A stretch of 64,000 nt of DNA from CAWCDJ01 sp963836015 (lineage in GTDB: Bacteria; Acidobacteriota; Terriglobia; Bryobacterales; Bryobacteraceae): contig CAWIIF010000010.1 in NCBI GenBank assembly GCA_963836015.1, positions 1 through 64,000 on the forward strand, in the 5' to 3' direction. A model generated the notes under the pieces. That model worked only from the letters and a program-made list of their open reading frames with translations. It did not search any database and was not told where the DNA came from. Both the position numbers and the translations under genes were made by a program. The number at the start of each line of letters is the position of its first letter. Position 1 is the stretch's first letter. This document shows positions 17,824 through 26,676 of the stretch, in pieces.

Positions 17824-20007
17824 CTACCGCCGTGCCGCCGCGATCGCCGCCTGCCCCAACGCGATCCCGCCATCGTTCGGCGGTACCCTGGAATGTAGAA
17901 ACACCTCGAACCCATTCCTGCGCAGCCCCGCCGCCGCGCGCGACACCAGCAGCACATTCTGAAACGTCCCGCCGCTCAGGCACACGCGCCGCAAACCCGA
18001 TTCGCTCCGAATCCGCAAACATGTCTCGACCATCACCGCGGCCACCGTATTGTGGAATCGCGCCGCGACTACCGCCTGCCCCGCCGTGTCTCTCGCGATC
18101 CTCTCGATCACCGGCCGGAAGTCGATGCACTCGCCCTCGAACGCGAAGGGGTACGCGTCTTCCACCGCCTCATCCGCGATCATCTCCAACTCGATGGCCG
18201 CCTGTCCTTCGAAATTCACCTCCTGCCGCAGCCCGATCATCGAGGCCACCGCGTCGAACAGCCGCCCGCATGAGGACGTCTGCACCGTGTTGATCTTCCG
18301 TTCGATCATCTGCCCGACGATGCGCTCCCGCGGCTCGACCAAGACATCCGCTCCGAAAGTATCCATCCGGTAGCTCGCCGCCATTCGCCACGGTGCGCGG
18401 ATCGCCGCGTCTCCGCCCGGTAGCGCGACATAGCGGAAATGCGCCCGCCGTTCGAACCCTGCATATCCGCCCGCGAAGAATTCCCCGCCCCAGATCGCGC
18501 CGTCGGTGCCGTAGCCCGTTCCATCGAACGCCACCCCGATGACGTCGCCATCCAGTCCGTTCTCCAGCATGCAGCTCGCGATGTGCGCCTCGTGGTGCTG
18601 CACGCCGACCTTCGGAAGATCCAGTGCCAGGGCATACCGGGTGCTGAGGTATTGCGGGTGCAGGTCGTGAACCACCATGCGCGGCTCCACCCGGAACAGC
18701 TTCTTCAGATTGGCCAGCGTTTCCTCGAAGAACACCAGCGTCTCGTAGTTCTCCAGGTCTCCGATGTGCTGGCTGAGTATCGCGTGGCGTCCCTTGGTCA
18801 GGCAGAAGGCGTTCTTCAGCTCGCCTCCGCACGCGAGCAGTTCGGGCACCTCGCGGCCCAGGTCCATCACCTCGGGCGAGAAGCCGCGGGAACGCCGCAG
18901 CACACGCTCGGCGCCCTCGAAGGTGCGGACCACCGAATCGTCCACGCGCATGTAGATGTCGCGATTGTGCAGCAGGAACCAGTCGGCCACGCCGCCGAGC
19001 CGGGCCAGGGCCTCGCCGTTCGACACCACGATCGGCTCCTCGCTGAGGTTGCCGCTGGTCATCACCAGTGCATCGTACGGAGCTCCCTCGAACAGCAGGT
19101 AATGCAGCGGAGTATACGGCAGCATCACCCCCAGCGTGCGATTGTTCGGCGCCACGCCGGGCAGCCGCTCCCTACCGCGCAGCACGACGATGGGGTGCCG
19201 CGGACTCTCGAGAGCCGCCCGGTCGCGCTCCGTCACCACGCACAGCGCCTCGGCCGCCGCCAGGTCACGAGCCATCAGCGCGAACGGCTTGTCGCTGCGG
19301 CGCTTCCGCTGGCGGAGTTGTTCCACAGCCGCCGCGTTGCGGGCATCGCAGGCCAGGTGGAACCCGCCCAACCCTTTGATGGCCAGCACCTCCCCCGCCG
19401 CCAGCCTCCGCCGCGCCTCGCCGATCTCCGCCGAGAGCGACGGACCGCAAACCGGGCAGGCGTTCGGCTGCGCGTGAAACCGGCGGTCGGCCGGATCGTT
19501 GTACTCGCGCAGGCAATCCGCGCACAGTTGGAATCCAGCCATGGTCGTATTCGGCCGGTCGTAGGGGATGTCGCGGATGATGGTATAGCGCGGCCCACAG
19601 TTGGTGCAATTCGTGAACGGGTACCCGTAGCGGCGGTTGGCGGGGTCCGTGAAATCGTGCCGGCAGGCGTCGCACGTCGCGACATCCGGCGAGATGAGCG
19701 CGAACTCGCCCGTCACCGTCACGCTGTCGCGGATCGCAAACTCGCACTCTCCGAGGACGGCCGTCTCGCCGATCTCGGATTCCTGGATCCACGCCAGCGG
19801 GGGTGCGTCCTCCAAAATCCGGCGCGCGAACGCGTCCACCGCGCCGCCCGCACCCTCCGCCTCGGCCGTCAGTCCCGCCGAGGAGTTCAGCACGTACCCG
19901 CCAAGCCCCAGTTCGCGCGCCAGGTTGTAGACGAAGGGCCGGAAGCCGACGCCCTGCACGATCCCGCGCAGGTGGATGCGAACGCGCCGCCGCGGCCCCT
20001 CCTCCAT
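17824..20007 (-). CDS. hypF: Carbamoyltransferase HypF, [NiFe] hydrogenase maturation
   Basis: Makes the thiocarbamate on HypE that becomes the cyanide ligands of [NiFe] hydrogenase. 727 aa, near the usual 750. Domains in order: acylphosphatase (RIHLRGIVQGVGFRPFVYNL); two Cys4 zinc fingers (CDACRHDF with CTNCGPRYT, and CADCLREY with CPVCGPS); a YrdC-like domain (about 200-370, LAIKGLGGFHLACDA); and a Kae1-like carbamoyltransferase domain with VQHHEAHIASCMLENG and the end PPNDGGIALGQAAIAAA. Its start shares bases with the kdgK stop (TGATG). No other hyp or hydrogenase gene is visible, so its partners must lie elsewhere. Confidence 0.96.
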   Translation of the reverse strand: MEEGPRRRVRIHLRGIVQGVGFRPFVYNLARELGLGGYVLNSSAGLTAEAEGAGGAVDAFARRILEDAPPLAWIQESEIGETAVLGECEFAIRDSVTVTGEFALISPDVATCDACRHDFTDPANRRYGYPFTNCTNCGPRYTIIRDIPYDRPNTTMAGFQLCADCLREYNDPADRRFHAQPNACPVCGPSLSAEIGEARRRLAAGEVLAIKGLGGFHLACDARNAAAVEQLRQRKRRSDKPFALMARDLAAAEALCVVTERDRAALESPRHPIVVLRGRERLPGVAPNNRTLGVMLPYTPLHYLLFEGAPYDALVMTSGNLSEEPIVVSNGEALARLGGVADWFLLHNRDIYMRVDDSVVRTFEGAERVLRRSRGFSPEVMDLGREVPELLACGGELKNAFCLTKGRHAILSQHIGDLENYETLVFFEETLANLKKLFRVEPRMVVHDLHPQYLSTRYALALDLPKVGVQHHEAHIASCMLENGLDGDVIGVAFDGTGYGTDGAIWGGEFFAGGYAGFERRAHFRYVALPGGDAAIRAPWRMAASYRMDTFGADVLVEPRERIVGQMIERKINTVQTSSCGRLFDAVASMIGLRQEVNFEGQAAIELEMIADEAVEDAYPFAFEGECIDFRPVIERIARDTAGQAVVAARFHNTVAAVMVETCLRIRSESGLRRVCLSGGTFQNVLLVSRAAAGLRRNGFEVFLHSRVPPNDGGIALGQAAIAAARR

Positions 20008-21038
20008 CAGCGCTGCACTCGTCCGGAGCCGCCGCCCTTGAGCAGGGCGTTCACTTCGTCCACGGTCACACGGTTGAAATCGCCAGGAACGGAGTGTTTG
20101 AGGCAGCTCGCCGCCACCGCGAAATCGAGCGCCTGCTGGTGAGTCGGCAGCTTCAGGTAGCCGTAAATCAACCCGCCGGCAAAGCTGTCGCCGCCGCCCA
20201 CCCGGTCCACGATGTGGGTGATGTCGTAGTGCCGGCTCATCAGGAATTCCTTACGGTCGTTCAGGCAGGCGGACCAGCCGTTGTGCGACGCGCTCTTCGA
20301 CTCCCGGAGCGTGATGGCGATGGCTTCGAGGTTGCCGAACTCGCCCAGTACCTTCTCGGTCAACTTGCGATACTGATCGCGATCGAGCGCGCCCGAGTGC
20401 ACATCCACGTCGGCCTGAATCCCGAGCGTCATCTGCACGTCCTCTTCGTTGGCAATCGCGATCGCCACTGACTTCACCATTTCGCGCATCACCTCGGCCG
20501 CGGGCTTGCCCCACTTCCAGAGATTCTTGCGGTAATTCAGGTCGCAGGAGACCTTGAGGCCGGCGGCCTTCGCCTTGCGCACCGATTCGAGCGCCAGGTC
20601 GGCGGCCGATGCGCTGATGGCAGGCGTGATCCCGGTGATGTGGAACCACGCCGCGCCCTGGAATACCGTGTCCCAGGCGATGTCGCCCGGCTTGGCGAGG
20701 GCGATGGCGCTGTAATCGCGGTCGTAAATCACCTTGGAAGGCCGCTGGTTGGCGCCGCCCTCCAGGTAATAAATTCCCAGGCGTCCTTTACCGCGTACAA
20801 TCTTCGAGGTGTCCACCCCGAAGCGGCGAAGCTCCCCGATAGCCGCATCGGCGATCGGATTCGAAGGCAGCGCGGTCACGAAGGCGGCCGGCATACCGAA
20901 ATTGGCGAGCGCGACGGCTACGTTGGCTTCGCCGCCACCGAACGTGGCCACGAATTGGGGTGATTGCAGGAAGCGCTCCAGGCCCGGCGGCGCGAGTCGG
21001 AGCATCAGTTCACCGAAGGTTACGATTTGGTCAGGCAT
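20007..21038 (-). CDS. kdgK: 2-keto-3-deoxygluconate kinase (PfkB family)
   Basis: 343 aa ribokinase-fold sugar kinase, phosphorylating 2-keto-3-deoxygluconate to feed the Entner-Doudoroff aldolase. N-terminal PfkB region: FGELMLRLAPPGLERFLQSP, FVATFGGGEANVAVALANFG. Central: LGIYYLEGGANQRPSKVIYDR and DLNYRKNLW. C-terminal anion hole and catalytic Asp: VDRVGGGDSFAGGLIYGYL. The LRLAPPG and YYLEGGANQRPS blocks fit KDG kinases better than ribokinase or fructokinase, but substrate assignment by eye is not certain. It overlaps hypF by one base although the functions look unrelated. Confidence 0.88.
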   Translation of the reverse strand: MPDQIVTFGELMLRLAPPGLERFLQSPQFVATFGGGEANVAVALANFGMPAAFVTALPSNPIADAAIGELRRFGVDTSKIVRGKGRLGIYYLEGGANQRPSKVIYDRDYSAIALAKPGDIAWDTVFQGAAWFHITGITPAISASAADLALESVRKAKAAGLKVSCDLNYRKNLWKWGKPAAEVMREMVKSVAIAIANEEDVQMTLGIQADVDVHSGALDRDQYRKLTEKVLGEFGNLEAIAITLRESKSASHNGWSACLNDRKEFLMSRHYDITHIVDRVGGGDSFAGGLIYGYLKLPTHQQALDFAVAASCLKHSVPGDFNRVTVDEVNALLKGGGSGRVQR

Positions 21039-21143
21039 ATTGGCGTACAGCTTAGATTATCGAATGGCGAAGGCTGCTGCGCGGCGCGGCCCTGCAAGCG
21101 CTATCATGTGGAATCGGTTTGACCAGGAAGGAGAGCTTCAACC

Positions 21144-22760
21144 ATGTCGTTCCGCCCCACCCGGCGCCAGTTCGCCCGAACTACGGCCGCCGCTTCCCTC
21201 GCCGCCCTGCTGCCGCAAGGCGTGTTCAGCGCGCCGGCCGCTTCCCGGAAGGCCGTCATTCACGCGGACCAGCCTGTCGGCACCGTGCGTCCGGAATTCC
21301 ATTCGAATTTCGCCGAGCATCTGGGATCCTGCGTGTATGGCGGAATCTGGGTAGGTAAAAACTCCCCGATCCCGAACATCAACGGCTACCGCAAGGCCAC
21401 TGTCGATTACCTGAAGGAGCTCGGCGTGCCGGTGCTACGCTGGCCGGGAGGCTGCTTCGCCGACGATTACCACTGGCGCGACGGCATCGGTCCGCTCGCC
21501 AAAAGACCCAGGCGCGTGAATATTCACTGGGGCGAGTACACCGAGGACAACGGGTTCGGGACGCACGAGTTCGTCGAATTCTGCCGGCTGATCGGCGCGG
21601 AGCCGTACTTCGCCGCCAACGTGGGCAGCGGTTCGCCCCAGGAGATGCGCGATTGGATGGAGTACTGCAACTATCCCAAGGGCAGCACGCTTTCCGACGA
21701 GCGCGCCGCCAACGGATCGCCCGAGCCGTTCAAGATCAAGTACTGGGGCGTCGGCAACGAGTTGTGGGGATGCGGCGGCGCCATGCGCCCCGAGCAGGCC
21801 GCCACCGCATACCGCCAGTTCGCCAACTACGCGCGGAATTTCGGCGGCACCGAGCCCTTCCTGGTGGGCTGCGGACCCAGCGGCAACGACGCCCGCTGGA
21901 CCCGCGGCTTCATGGAGACCCTGGCCAATTACCGCATGCACGGCTACTCCATGCACTACTACGAAAACGGAATCCGCCCGCCCGTGGACTTCACGCCTGA
22001 AGCCATGTACACGCAGTTCAACATCTTCCCGCGCGTGGAGCAGGCGCTCATCGAACAGCGCACCCTCCTCGACACCTACGACCCGGCGCGGCGGATCGGG
22101 CTGATCCTCGACGAGTGGGGCGTGTGGGACCGAATTCCCCGAAGCGACGAAGAGCGCTACGGCCGCCTCTGGCAGCAGGCCACCATGCGCAGCGCGGTGG
22201 GCGCGGCGCTGGGCCTCGACATCTTCAACCGGCAGGCCGAGAAGCTCTACATGTGCAACATCGCGCAGATGGTGAACGTGCTGCAATCGTTGCTGCTCAC
22301 CGACGGGCCGGAGGGCAGGAACTGCGTGCGGACCGCCAACTACTGGGCCTTCATGCTCTACAAGCCGCACCGCTCGAAGACCGCCGTGAAGGTGGAGTAC
22401 GACGGCTACAAGCTGCCGGTGCTGCCGGCCGGCGGACGTGGAGGGCGCGGCATGCAGCCGCAGCCGGAGGCTCCTCCCGAGCTTTCCCTGTCGGCCTCCC
22501 GCCAGGGCGCCGAGATGGTCGTCTCGCTCGTCAATCCGCGCCACGACACCGATATGGACGTGGATTGCGAACTGCGCGGCGTGACTGCGCGAAGCGCCCG
22601 CGCCCAGATACTGCACGATTCCGACATCAACGCCTATAACAGTTTCGACAACCCCAACCGCATCGCGATCAAGCCTCACGAGGTCTCCGCGGAAGGCGGC
22701 CGCCTGCGGGTCACGCTACCCGCGCTCTCGGTCGTCACTGCGACGTTACAAGTAGGGTAG
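21144..22760 (+). CDS. Exported alpha-L-arabinofuranosidase, GH51
   Basis: 538 aa. The Tat signal is RPTRRQFARTTAAASLAALL. The GH51 barrel begins FHSNFAEHLGSCVYGGIWVG. The acid/base glutamate is residue 206 in WGVGNELWGCGG and the nucleophile is residue 324 in LILDEWGVWD. VLRWPGGCFADDYHWRDGIGP is another family block. It releases arabinose from arabinoxylan or arabinan side chains outside the cytoplasm. A short Gly/Pro/Gln-rich insert (AGGRGGRGMQPQPEAPP) interrupts the C-terminal beta domain. The last codons and the stop (GTA GGG TAG) lie inside a 3'-end hairpin repeat. Shine-Dalgarno AAGGAGAG is 13 bases before the ATG. Confidence 0.93.
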   Translation: MSFRPTRRQFARTTAAASLAALLPQGVFSAPAASRKAVIHADQPVGTVRPEFHSNFAEHLGSCVYGGIWVGKNSPIPNINGYRKATVDYLKELGVPVLRWPGGCFADDYHWRDGIGPLAKRPRRVNIHWGEYTEDNGFGTHEFVEFCRLIGAEPYFAANVGSGSPQEMRDWMEYCNYPKGSTLSDERAANGSPEPFKIKYWGVGNELWGCGGAMRPEQAATAYRQFANYARNFGGTEPFLVGCGPSGNDARWTRGFMETLANYRMHGYSMHYYENGIRPPVDFTPEAMYTQFNIFPRVEQALIEQRTLLDTYDPARRIGLILDEWGVWDRIPRSDEERYGRLWQQATMRSAVGAALGLDIFNRQAEKLYMCNIAQMVNVLQSLLLTDGPEGRNCVRTANYWAFMLYKPHRSKTAVKVEYDGYKLPVLPAGGRGGRGMQPQPEAPPELSLSASRQGAEMVVSLVNPRHDTDMDVDCELRGVTARSARAQILHDSDINAYNSFDNPNRIAIKPHEVSAEGGRLRVTLPALSVVTATLQVG

Positions 22761-22776
22761 ACCTCCTGGTCTGCCC
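22755..22776 (+). repeat. 3'-end hairpin repeat, copy 2
   Basis: GGGTAGACC, loop TCCT, GGTCTGCCC: 9 bp with one G-T pair. It overlaps the last codon and stop codon of the GH51 gene, so insertion of the element probably set the gene's present end. Confidence 0.65.
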
Positions 22777-22829
22777 GGCACTTCCTCACGATATAATCTT
22801 GTTTCCAATCCCGTTCGAAGGAGCTTGTC

Positions 22830-23762
22830 TTGCGAAAGAAGATCACGGTTGTAGGCGCCGGCAATGTCGGCGCCAATTGCGCAGTGCGGATTGCCGACAA
22901 GGAGCTCGCCGACGTCGTGTTGGTGGACGTCGTGGAAGGCGTTCCGCAAGGGAAAGGGCTCGATATCCTCCAGTCCGGCCCGGTCCAGGGCTACGACGTC
23001 ATGATAACGGGCGCCAACGACTACGAACCGACCGCCAATTCCGACATCGCCATCATCACCGCCGGTTTTCCGCGCAAGCCCGGAATGAGCCGCGACGATC
23101 TTCTGATGGCCAACTACGAAGTAGTCCGCACTGCCACCGAGCAGGTCGCGAAGTTCTCGCCCAACTGCATCATCATCGTGGTGACCAACCCACTTGACGC
23201 CATGGCGCAGGCGGCTTTCTGGGTCTCGAAATTCAGCAAAAACCGCGTGGTCGGCATGGCCGGCGTGCTCGACAGCGCGCGCTTCCGCACCTTCATCGCG
23301 CAGGAGCTGAAGGTCTCGGTCGAGAACGTCACCGGCGTGGTGATGGGCGGCCACGGCGACACCATGGTCCCGCTCGTCCGGCTGACCAATGTGTCTGGGA
23401 TTCCACTCACCGAGCTGATGGACCAGGCAGTGATCGATAAGATAGTCGATCGCACGCGCAATGGCGGCGCGGAAATCGTGAAGTACCTCAAGACCGGCAG
23501 CGCCTACTATGCTCCTTCGGCCGCGGCGGTCGAAATGGCGGAATCGATTCTCAAGGACAAGAAGAAAGTCCTGCCCTGCGCCGCCTACCTCGAAGGCGAG
23601 TACGGCATCAACGGCCTCTTCGTGGGCGTTCCCGTGAAATTGGGCGCGCGCGGCATCGAGCAGATCTACGAAATCAAGCTGACTTCCGAAGAGCAGGCCA
23701 TGCTGAAGAAGAGCGCGGACGCCGTGCAGGAGCTCGTCGCCGTTCTCAAGAGCAAGCAGTAG
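22830..23762 (+). CDS. mdh: Malate dehydrogenase (lactate-dehydrogenase-like type)
   Basis: 310 aa NAD-dependent malate/oxaloacetate enzyme of the TCA cycle. The Rossmann start is KITVVGAGNVGANCAVRIAD, the acidic NAD-specific residue is in VVLVDVVEG, and the substrate loop GFPRKPGMSRDDLL has the paired arginines of malate (not lactate) dehydrogenase. TNPLDAMAQAAF and the catalytic His in VMGGHGDTMVPLVRL follow. The start is TTG at 22830 with GGAG seven bases before it; no in-frame ATG lies nearby. It follows GH51 but the gap and repeat suggest a separate transcript. Confidence 0.96.
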   Translation: MRKKITVVGAGNVGANCAVRIADKELADVVLVDVVEGVPQGKGLDILQSGPVQGYDVMITGANDYEPTANSDIAIITAGFPRKPGMSRDDLLMANYEVVRTATEQVAKFSPNCIIIVVTNPLDAMAQAAFWVSKFSKNRVVGMAGVLDSARFRTFIAQELKVSVENVTGVVMGGHGDTMVPLVRLTNVSGIPLTELMDQAVIDKIVDRTRNGGAEIVKYLKTGSAYYAPSAAAVEMAESILKDKKKVLPCAAYLEGEYGINGLFVGVPVKLGARGIEQIYEIKLTSEEQAMLKKSADAVQELVAVLKSKQ

Positions 23763-23765
23763 CTT

Positions 23766-25367
23766 TCAATTCGACACCACCGGCCCGTCGCTCCTCGATA
23801 GTTCCTGCACTATCTGCTCGCGGCGGGCCGTGGCCGTGTGGACCGCCGATTCGGTAGCCATCCGGTATAGCGCGGCCCCCAGAATCGCGGCCAGCGCCAG
23901 CACCACGTAGAAGGCCGTCTGGCTGTTCAACGCGTAGCGCGCCAGGTAAGCCAGGAACACCGGAAGCAGAGCGGTGGGATACAACAGGAACACCAGGCCC
24001 TGAAACCGGCTGGATGCCCCACCCTGCGAGACGCGCTCGGGATTCAGCGCCCGCGGATAGTGCACGGAGCTCATGTTTCCCAGCGCCAGCATGTAGAGCG
24101 AGCAGATCCCGATCACCACCAGGGACTCCAGCACGTTTCCCAAACTGCGGTTCAGGCGGAGCAGCAGCGTGAGGGCGGCAAGGATCAGGACCTCCAGGTA
24201 GATGAAGCACAGGGCGGCCAGGTTTTTTCCCATCAGCACCGTCGAGATCGGCTGCGGAGCGGCAAAGTAGAACGCTGCCGCGGATCGGTCGAACCCGAAA
24301 CAGTTCCAATAGGAAACCTGCCCCATCATCGTGAGCGCGTACACGCACACGATGATCAGGAAGTACTGGGATTCGGACGCGCGCCCCGGCCCGCGGCTGA
24401 CGATGACCGGAAACCACACCAGAAGGCCGAACGTGAAGCCCATGACGAAGACCATGCGGAAGCGCGGTGTGCGCGCGAGCGACCGGAGCTCCTTCTCCAC
24501 GATTCCAGCCAGCGGGTCGCGAAGAACCAGCCCCGGAAGCCGGTAAAGGCGCTCCACGGTCGAGGTCCGCGCCGGCAGCGGTCCGGCGGGAGTGGCCTGC
24601 GCCGCGGTGGTGTCGTACCGCAAGCTGCGCTCGAACTGCGTCCGTCCGAACCAGAAGGCAGCCAGCGTCCACCCGCACAGGGAAAGCATGGCCGCCGGTA
24701 CCGAAATCCCCAGTGCGCCGTGCGCCGCGGCGTTCCATGGGAACCCGGTAGCCTGCACCAGCGCTCCGAACCCGCCGAGCGATTTGGGCGTCAGGCCCGC
24801 CGATATCAGGAACCGCGGCAGCACCCAGATCATCGCGACCAGGACGGCCAGCATCTCCCGCACCTTGCGCCGTGAGAGCAGCCGCTCCAATATGCTGCGC
24901 ATCCCCGAGGCCAGCAGCAGGTTGAACAAAATGAAGAGCAGCACCGTCGGAACCAGCCGGGGCGACGCGCGCAGGCCGCCGACCTCGGGGTTGGCCAGCA
25001 GCCCGAGCGTCCCCGCCGTCACCACCAGAATCACTTCCAGGGCGGTGGTCACCCGCAGCAGCACCTCCACCACGAACAGCCGCCCATGCGGAATCGGATA
25101 GGCCAGCAGCTTCCGCATGTCCAGGGCCGACCCCATACTCGCCGAGATCACGGGCACAAGCTGCCAGTACGCGCACACGCCCAGGAATGCGACCGGCAGC
25201 CACTTCTGCAGCTCTGCCGCCGGGAACGTCGCGGCCGCCAGGCCCAGGATCGCGGAGATCCCCGCCCACAGCCCGTACCAGATCACTCCCGTGAAGATGC
25301 TGAACGCCGTTCCGCGCCCGCCGAACCGCATGCTCAGCAGCTGCGCCCGCAGGATGGCCCGGATCAT
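23766..25367 (-). CDS. ABC transporter permease protein (ABC-2 like)
   Basis: About 533 aa membrane protein with around ten or more hydrophobic segments, for example GVIWYGLWAGISAILGLAAA, LVPTVLLFILFNLLLASG, MVFVMGFTFGLLVWFPVIVS and VIGICSLYMLALG. It begins at MIRAILRAQLLSMRFGG, whose ATG overlaps the stop of the ATPase gene by four bases (ATGA), so the pair is translationally coupled. The layout fits an ABC-2 exporter permease; no substrate-binding protein is present, which favours export. The substrate is unknown. A longer frame in another register over the same bases is a shadow. Confidence 0.85.
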   Translation of the reverse strand: MIRAILRAQLLSMRFGGRGTAFSIFTGVIWYGLWAGISAILGLAAATFPAAELQKWLPVAFLGVCAYWQLVPVISASMGSALDMRKLLAYPIPHGRLFVVEVLLRVTTALEVILVVTAGTLGLLANPEVGGLRASPRLVPTVLLFILFNLLLASGMRSILERLLSRRKVREMLAVLVAMIWVLPRFLISAGLTPKSLGGFGALVQATGFPWNAAAHGALGISVPAAMLSLCGWTLAAFWFGRTQFERSLRYDTTAAQATPAGPLPARTSTVERLYRLPGLVLRDPLAGIVEKELRSLARTPRFRMVFVMGFTFGLLVWFPVIVSRGPGRASESQYFLIIVCVYALTMMGQVSYWNCFGFDRSAAAFYFAAPQPISTVLMGKNLAALCFIYLEVLILAALTLLLRLNRSLGNVLESLVVIGICSLYMLALGNMSSVHYPRALNPERVSQGGASSRFQGLVFLLYPTALLPVFLAYLARYALNSQTAFYVVLALAAILGAALYRMATESAVHTATARREQIVQELSRSDGPVVSN

Positions 25368-26113
25368 AGCCAGTCCAGGCGCTCCATCTGGTTCTCCGCG
25401 CCCACCATTCGCACGAACGCGTCTTCCAGCGATTCGCCGCCCGCGCGCAGCTCCTCCAGCGTGCCGCAGTTGACGATTCTGCCTTCGTGGATGATGGCCA
25501 CGCGGTCGCACAGCCGCTCCACCACTTCCAGCACATGGCTCGTGAGGAAGATCGTGGCTCCGCGCCGCACCTGGTCGATGAGGATATCCTTCATCAGCCG
25601 GGCGCCCACCGCATCCACCCCTTCAAAGGGCTCGTCCATCAGGAACAGCTCGGGGTGGTGGATCAGCGATGCCGCCATGGCCACCCGCTTGCGCATGCCT
25701 TTGGAGTATTCGCCGATGATCTTGCGGTCCACCTGCAGTTGGAAGAGGTCGAGCAGGCCGCGGGCGCGCTCCGTGGCGGTGGCGCGCGGCAGCCCGTACA
25801 TGCGGCCTACGAACTCCAGGAACTCCGCGCCGGTCAGGCGGTCGAACAGCAGCGACTCGTCCGGCACCAGCCCGATGCGCTGCTTGATTTCGAGCTCCTG
25901 CTCCGCCAGCCGGAACCCCAGAATCTCGATCGAGCCGCTGTCCGGCGGAATTAATCCCGTGAGCATCCGGATAGTAGTGGACTTTCCCGCACCATTCGGA
26001 CCCAGGAACCCGAAGAACGATCCTCGCGGCACCTCCAGATTCACTCCATCCACCGCGGGCTTGGAACCATAAGACTTCCTTAGGTCGCGAATCAGGATGG
26101 CGGGTGTGGACAC
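25364..26113 (-). CDS. ABC transporter ATP-binding protein
   Basis: 249 aa. Walker A is GPNGAGKSTT, the signature is YSKGMRKRVAMAASL (a common variant of LSGGQ), Walker B is LFLMDEPFEGVD and the switch His is in FLTSHVLEVVERL. It resembles CcmA/DrrA-type exporter ATPases. The start is GTG at 26113 with no clear Shine-Dalgarno. It drives the permease encoded directly downstream. Confidence 0.95.
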   Translation of the reverse strand: MSTPAILIRDLRKSYGSKPAVDGVNLEVPRGSFFGFLGPNGAGKSTTIRMLTGLIPPDSGSIEILGFRLAEQELEIKQRIGLVPDESLLFDRLTGAEFLEFVGRMYGLPRATATERARGLLDLFQLQVDRKIIGEYSKGMRKRVAMAASLIHHPELFLMDEPFEGVDAVGARLMKDILIDQVRRGATIFLTSHVLEVVERLCDRVAIIHEGRIVNCGTLEELRAGGESLEDAFVRMVGAENQMERLDWL

Positions 26114-26208
26114 TGACTACAGTGTAGCCGCACGGACAGTTAACCGGCCCGCACCCCATTGATCTCGGCTAACGACTTACGATAGAAATAGGCGAGGTGA
26201 GGTGAGCT

Positions 26209-26676
26209 ATGATCAGCGGAAAACTCGTTCACCTGATCGAAACCCACTGGGACGAGGTCATGACCCGAGTCATCGACCAGATCCATCGGGAACCTCAGAT
26301 GAGCCACATGCGTGGACTGGTGGAAGGCGAGTTGCGCGAGTGGGAGCAGGCCCTGCTCCAGAACCTGGGCCATTGGCTCTCCGCCGGAAATGAAGCGGAT
26401 CTGGCGCGCAAGTACGAGCACTATGGCGCGCTGCGTTTCGAACAGGACGTGCCGCTGCACGAAGCGGTGCGTGCCCAATGCATCCTCCGCGAGAAAATGC
26501 TGGATTTCGTAGAAGACCACATGTTCTCCAAGGCCAGCATGGATATGTACAACCTCGAGTTGTACGAAAAAGAAGAGCTGGAGCGGCGGTTGGGCCGCTT
26601 CTTCGACGTCCTGACGATACACTTCGTCCACGGTTACGAACGCGCGCTGCGCAAATCCGCCCTCGCCCGGGCCTGA
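26209..26676 (+). CDS. Helical sensor-like protein, possible RsbRD N-terminal-type domain
   Basis: 155 aa, all-helical, with no signal peptide or membrane segment. It starts MISGKLVHLIETHWDEVMTR and contains WEQALLQNLGHWL, DLARKYEHYGALRFEQDVPL and LHEAVRAQCILREKMLDFVE. This pattern resembles the N-terminal domain of RsbRD-type stressosome co-antagonists, which also precedes some histidine kinases, but here it stands alone with no STAS or kinase part. The family call is tentative. Convergent with the M49-like peptidase: its stop is at 26676 and the other gene's stop begins at 26677. Confidence 0.6.
   Translation: MISGKLVHLIETHWDEVMTRVIDQIHREPQMSHMRGLVEGELREWEQALLQNLGHWLSAGNEADLARKYEHYGALRFEQDVPLHEAVRAQCILREKMLDFVEDHMFSKASMDMYNLELYEKEELERRLGRFFDVLTIHFVHGYERALRKSALARA

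Noticed and set aside
23746..25536. A 596-codon frame overlapping the ABC permease on the same strand
   Set aside because: Slightly longer but Arg/Gly/Ala-rich and without membrane helices. The overlapping 533-aa frame has the helices and the ATGA coupling to the ATPase.
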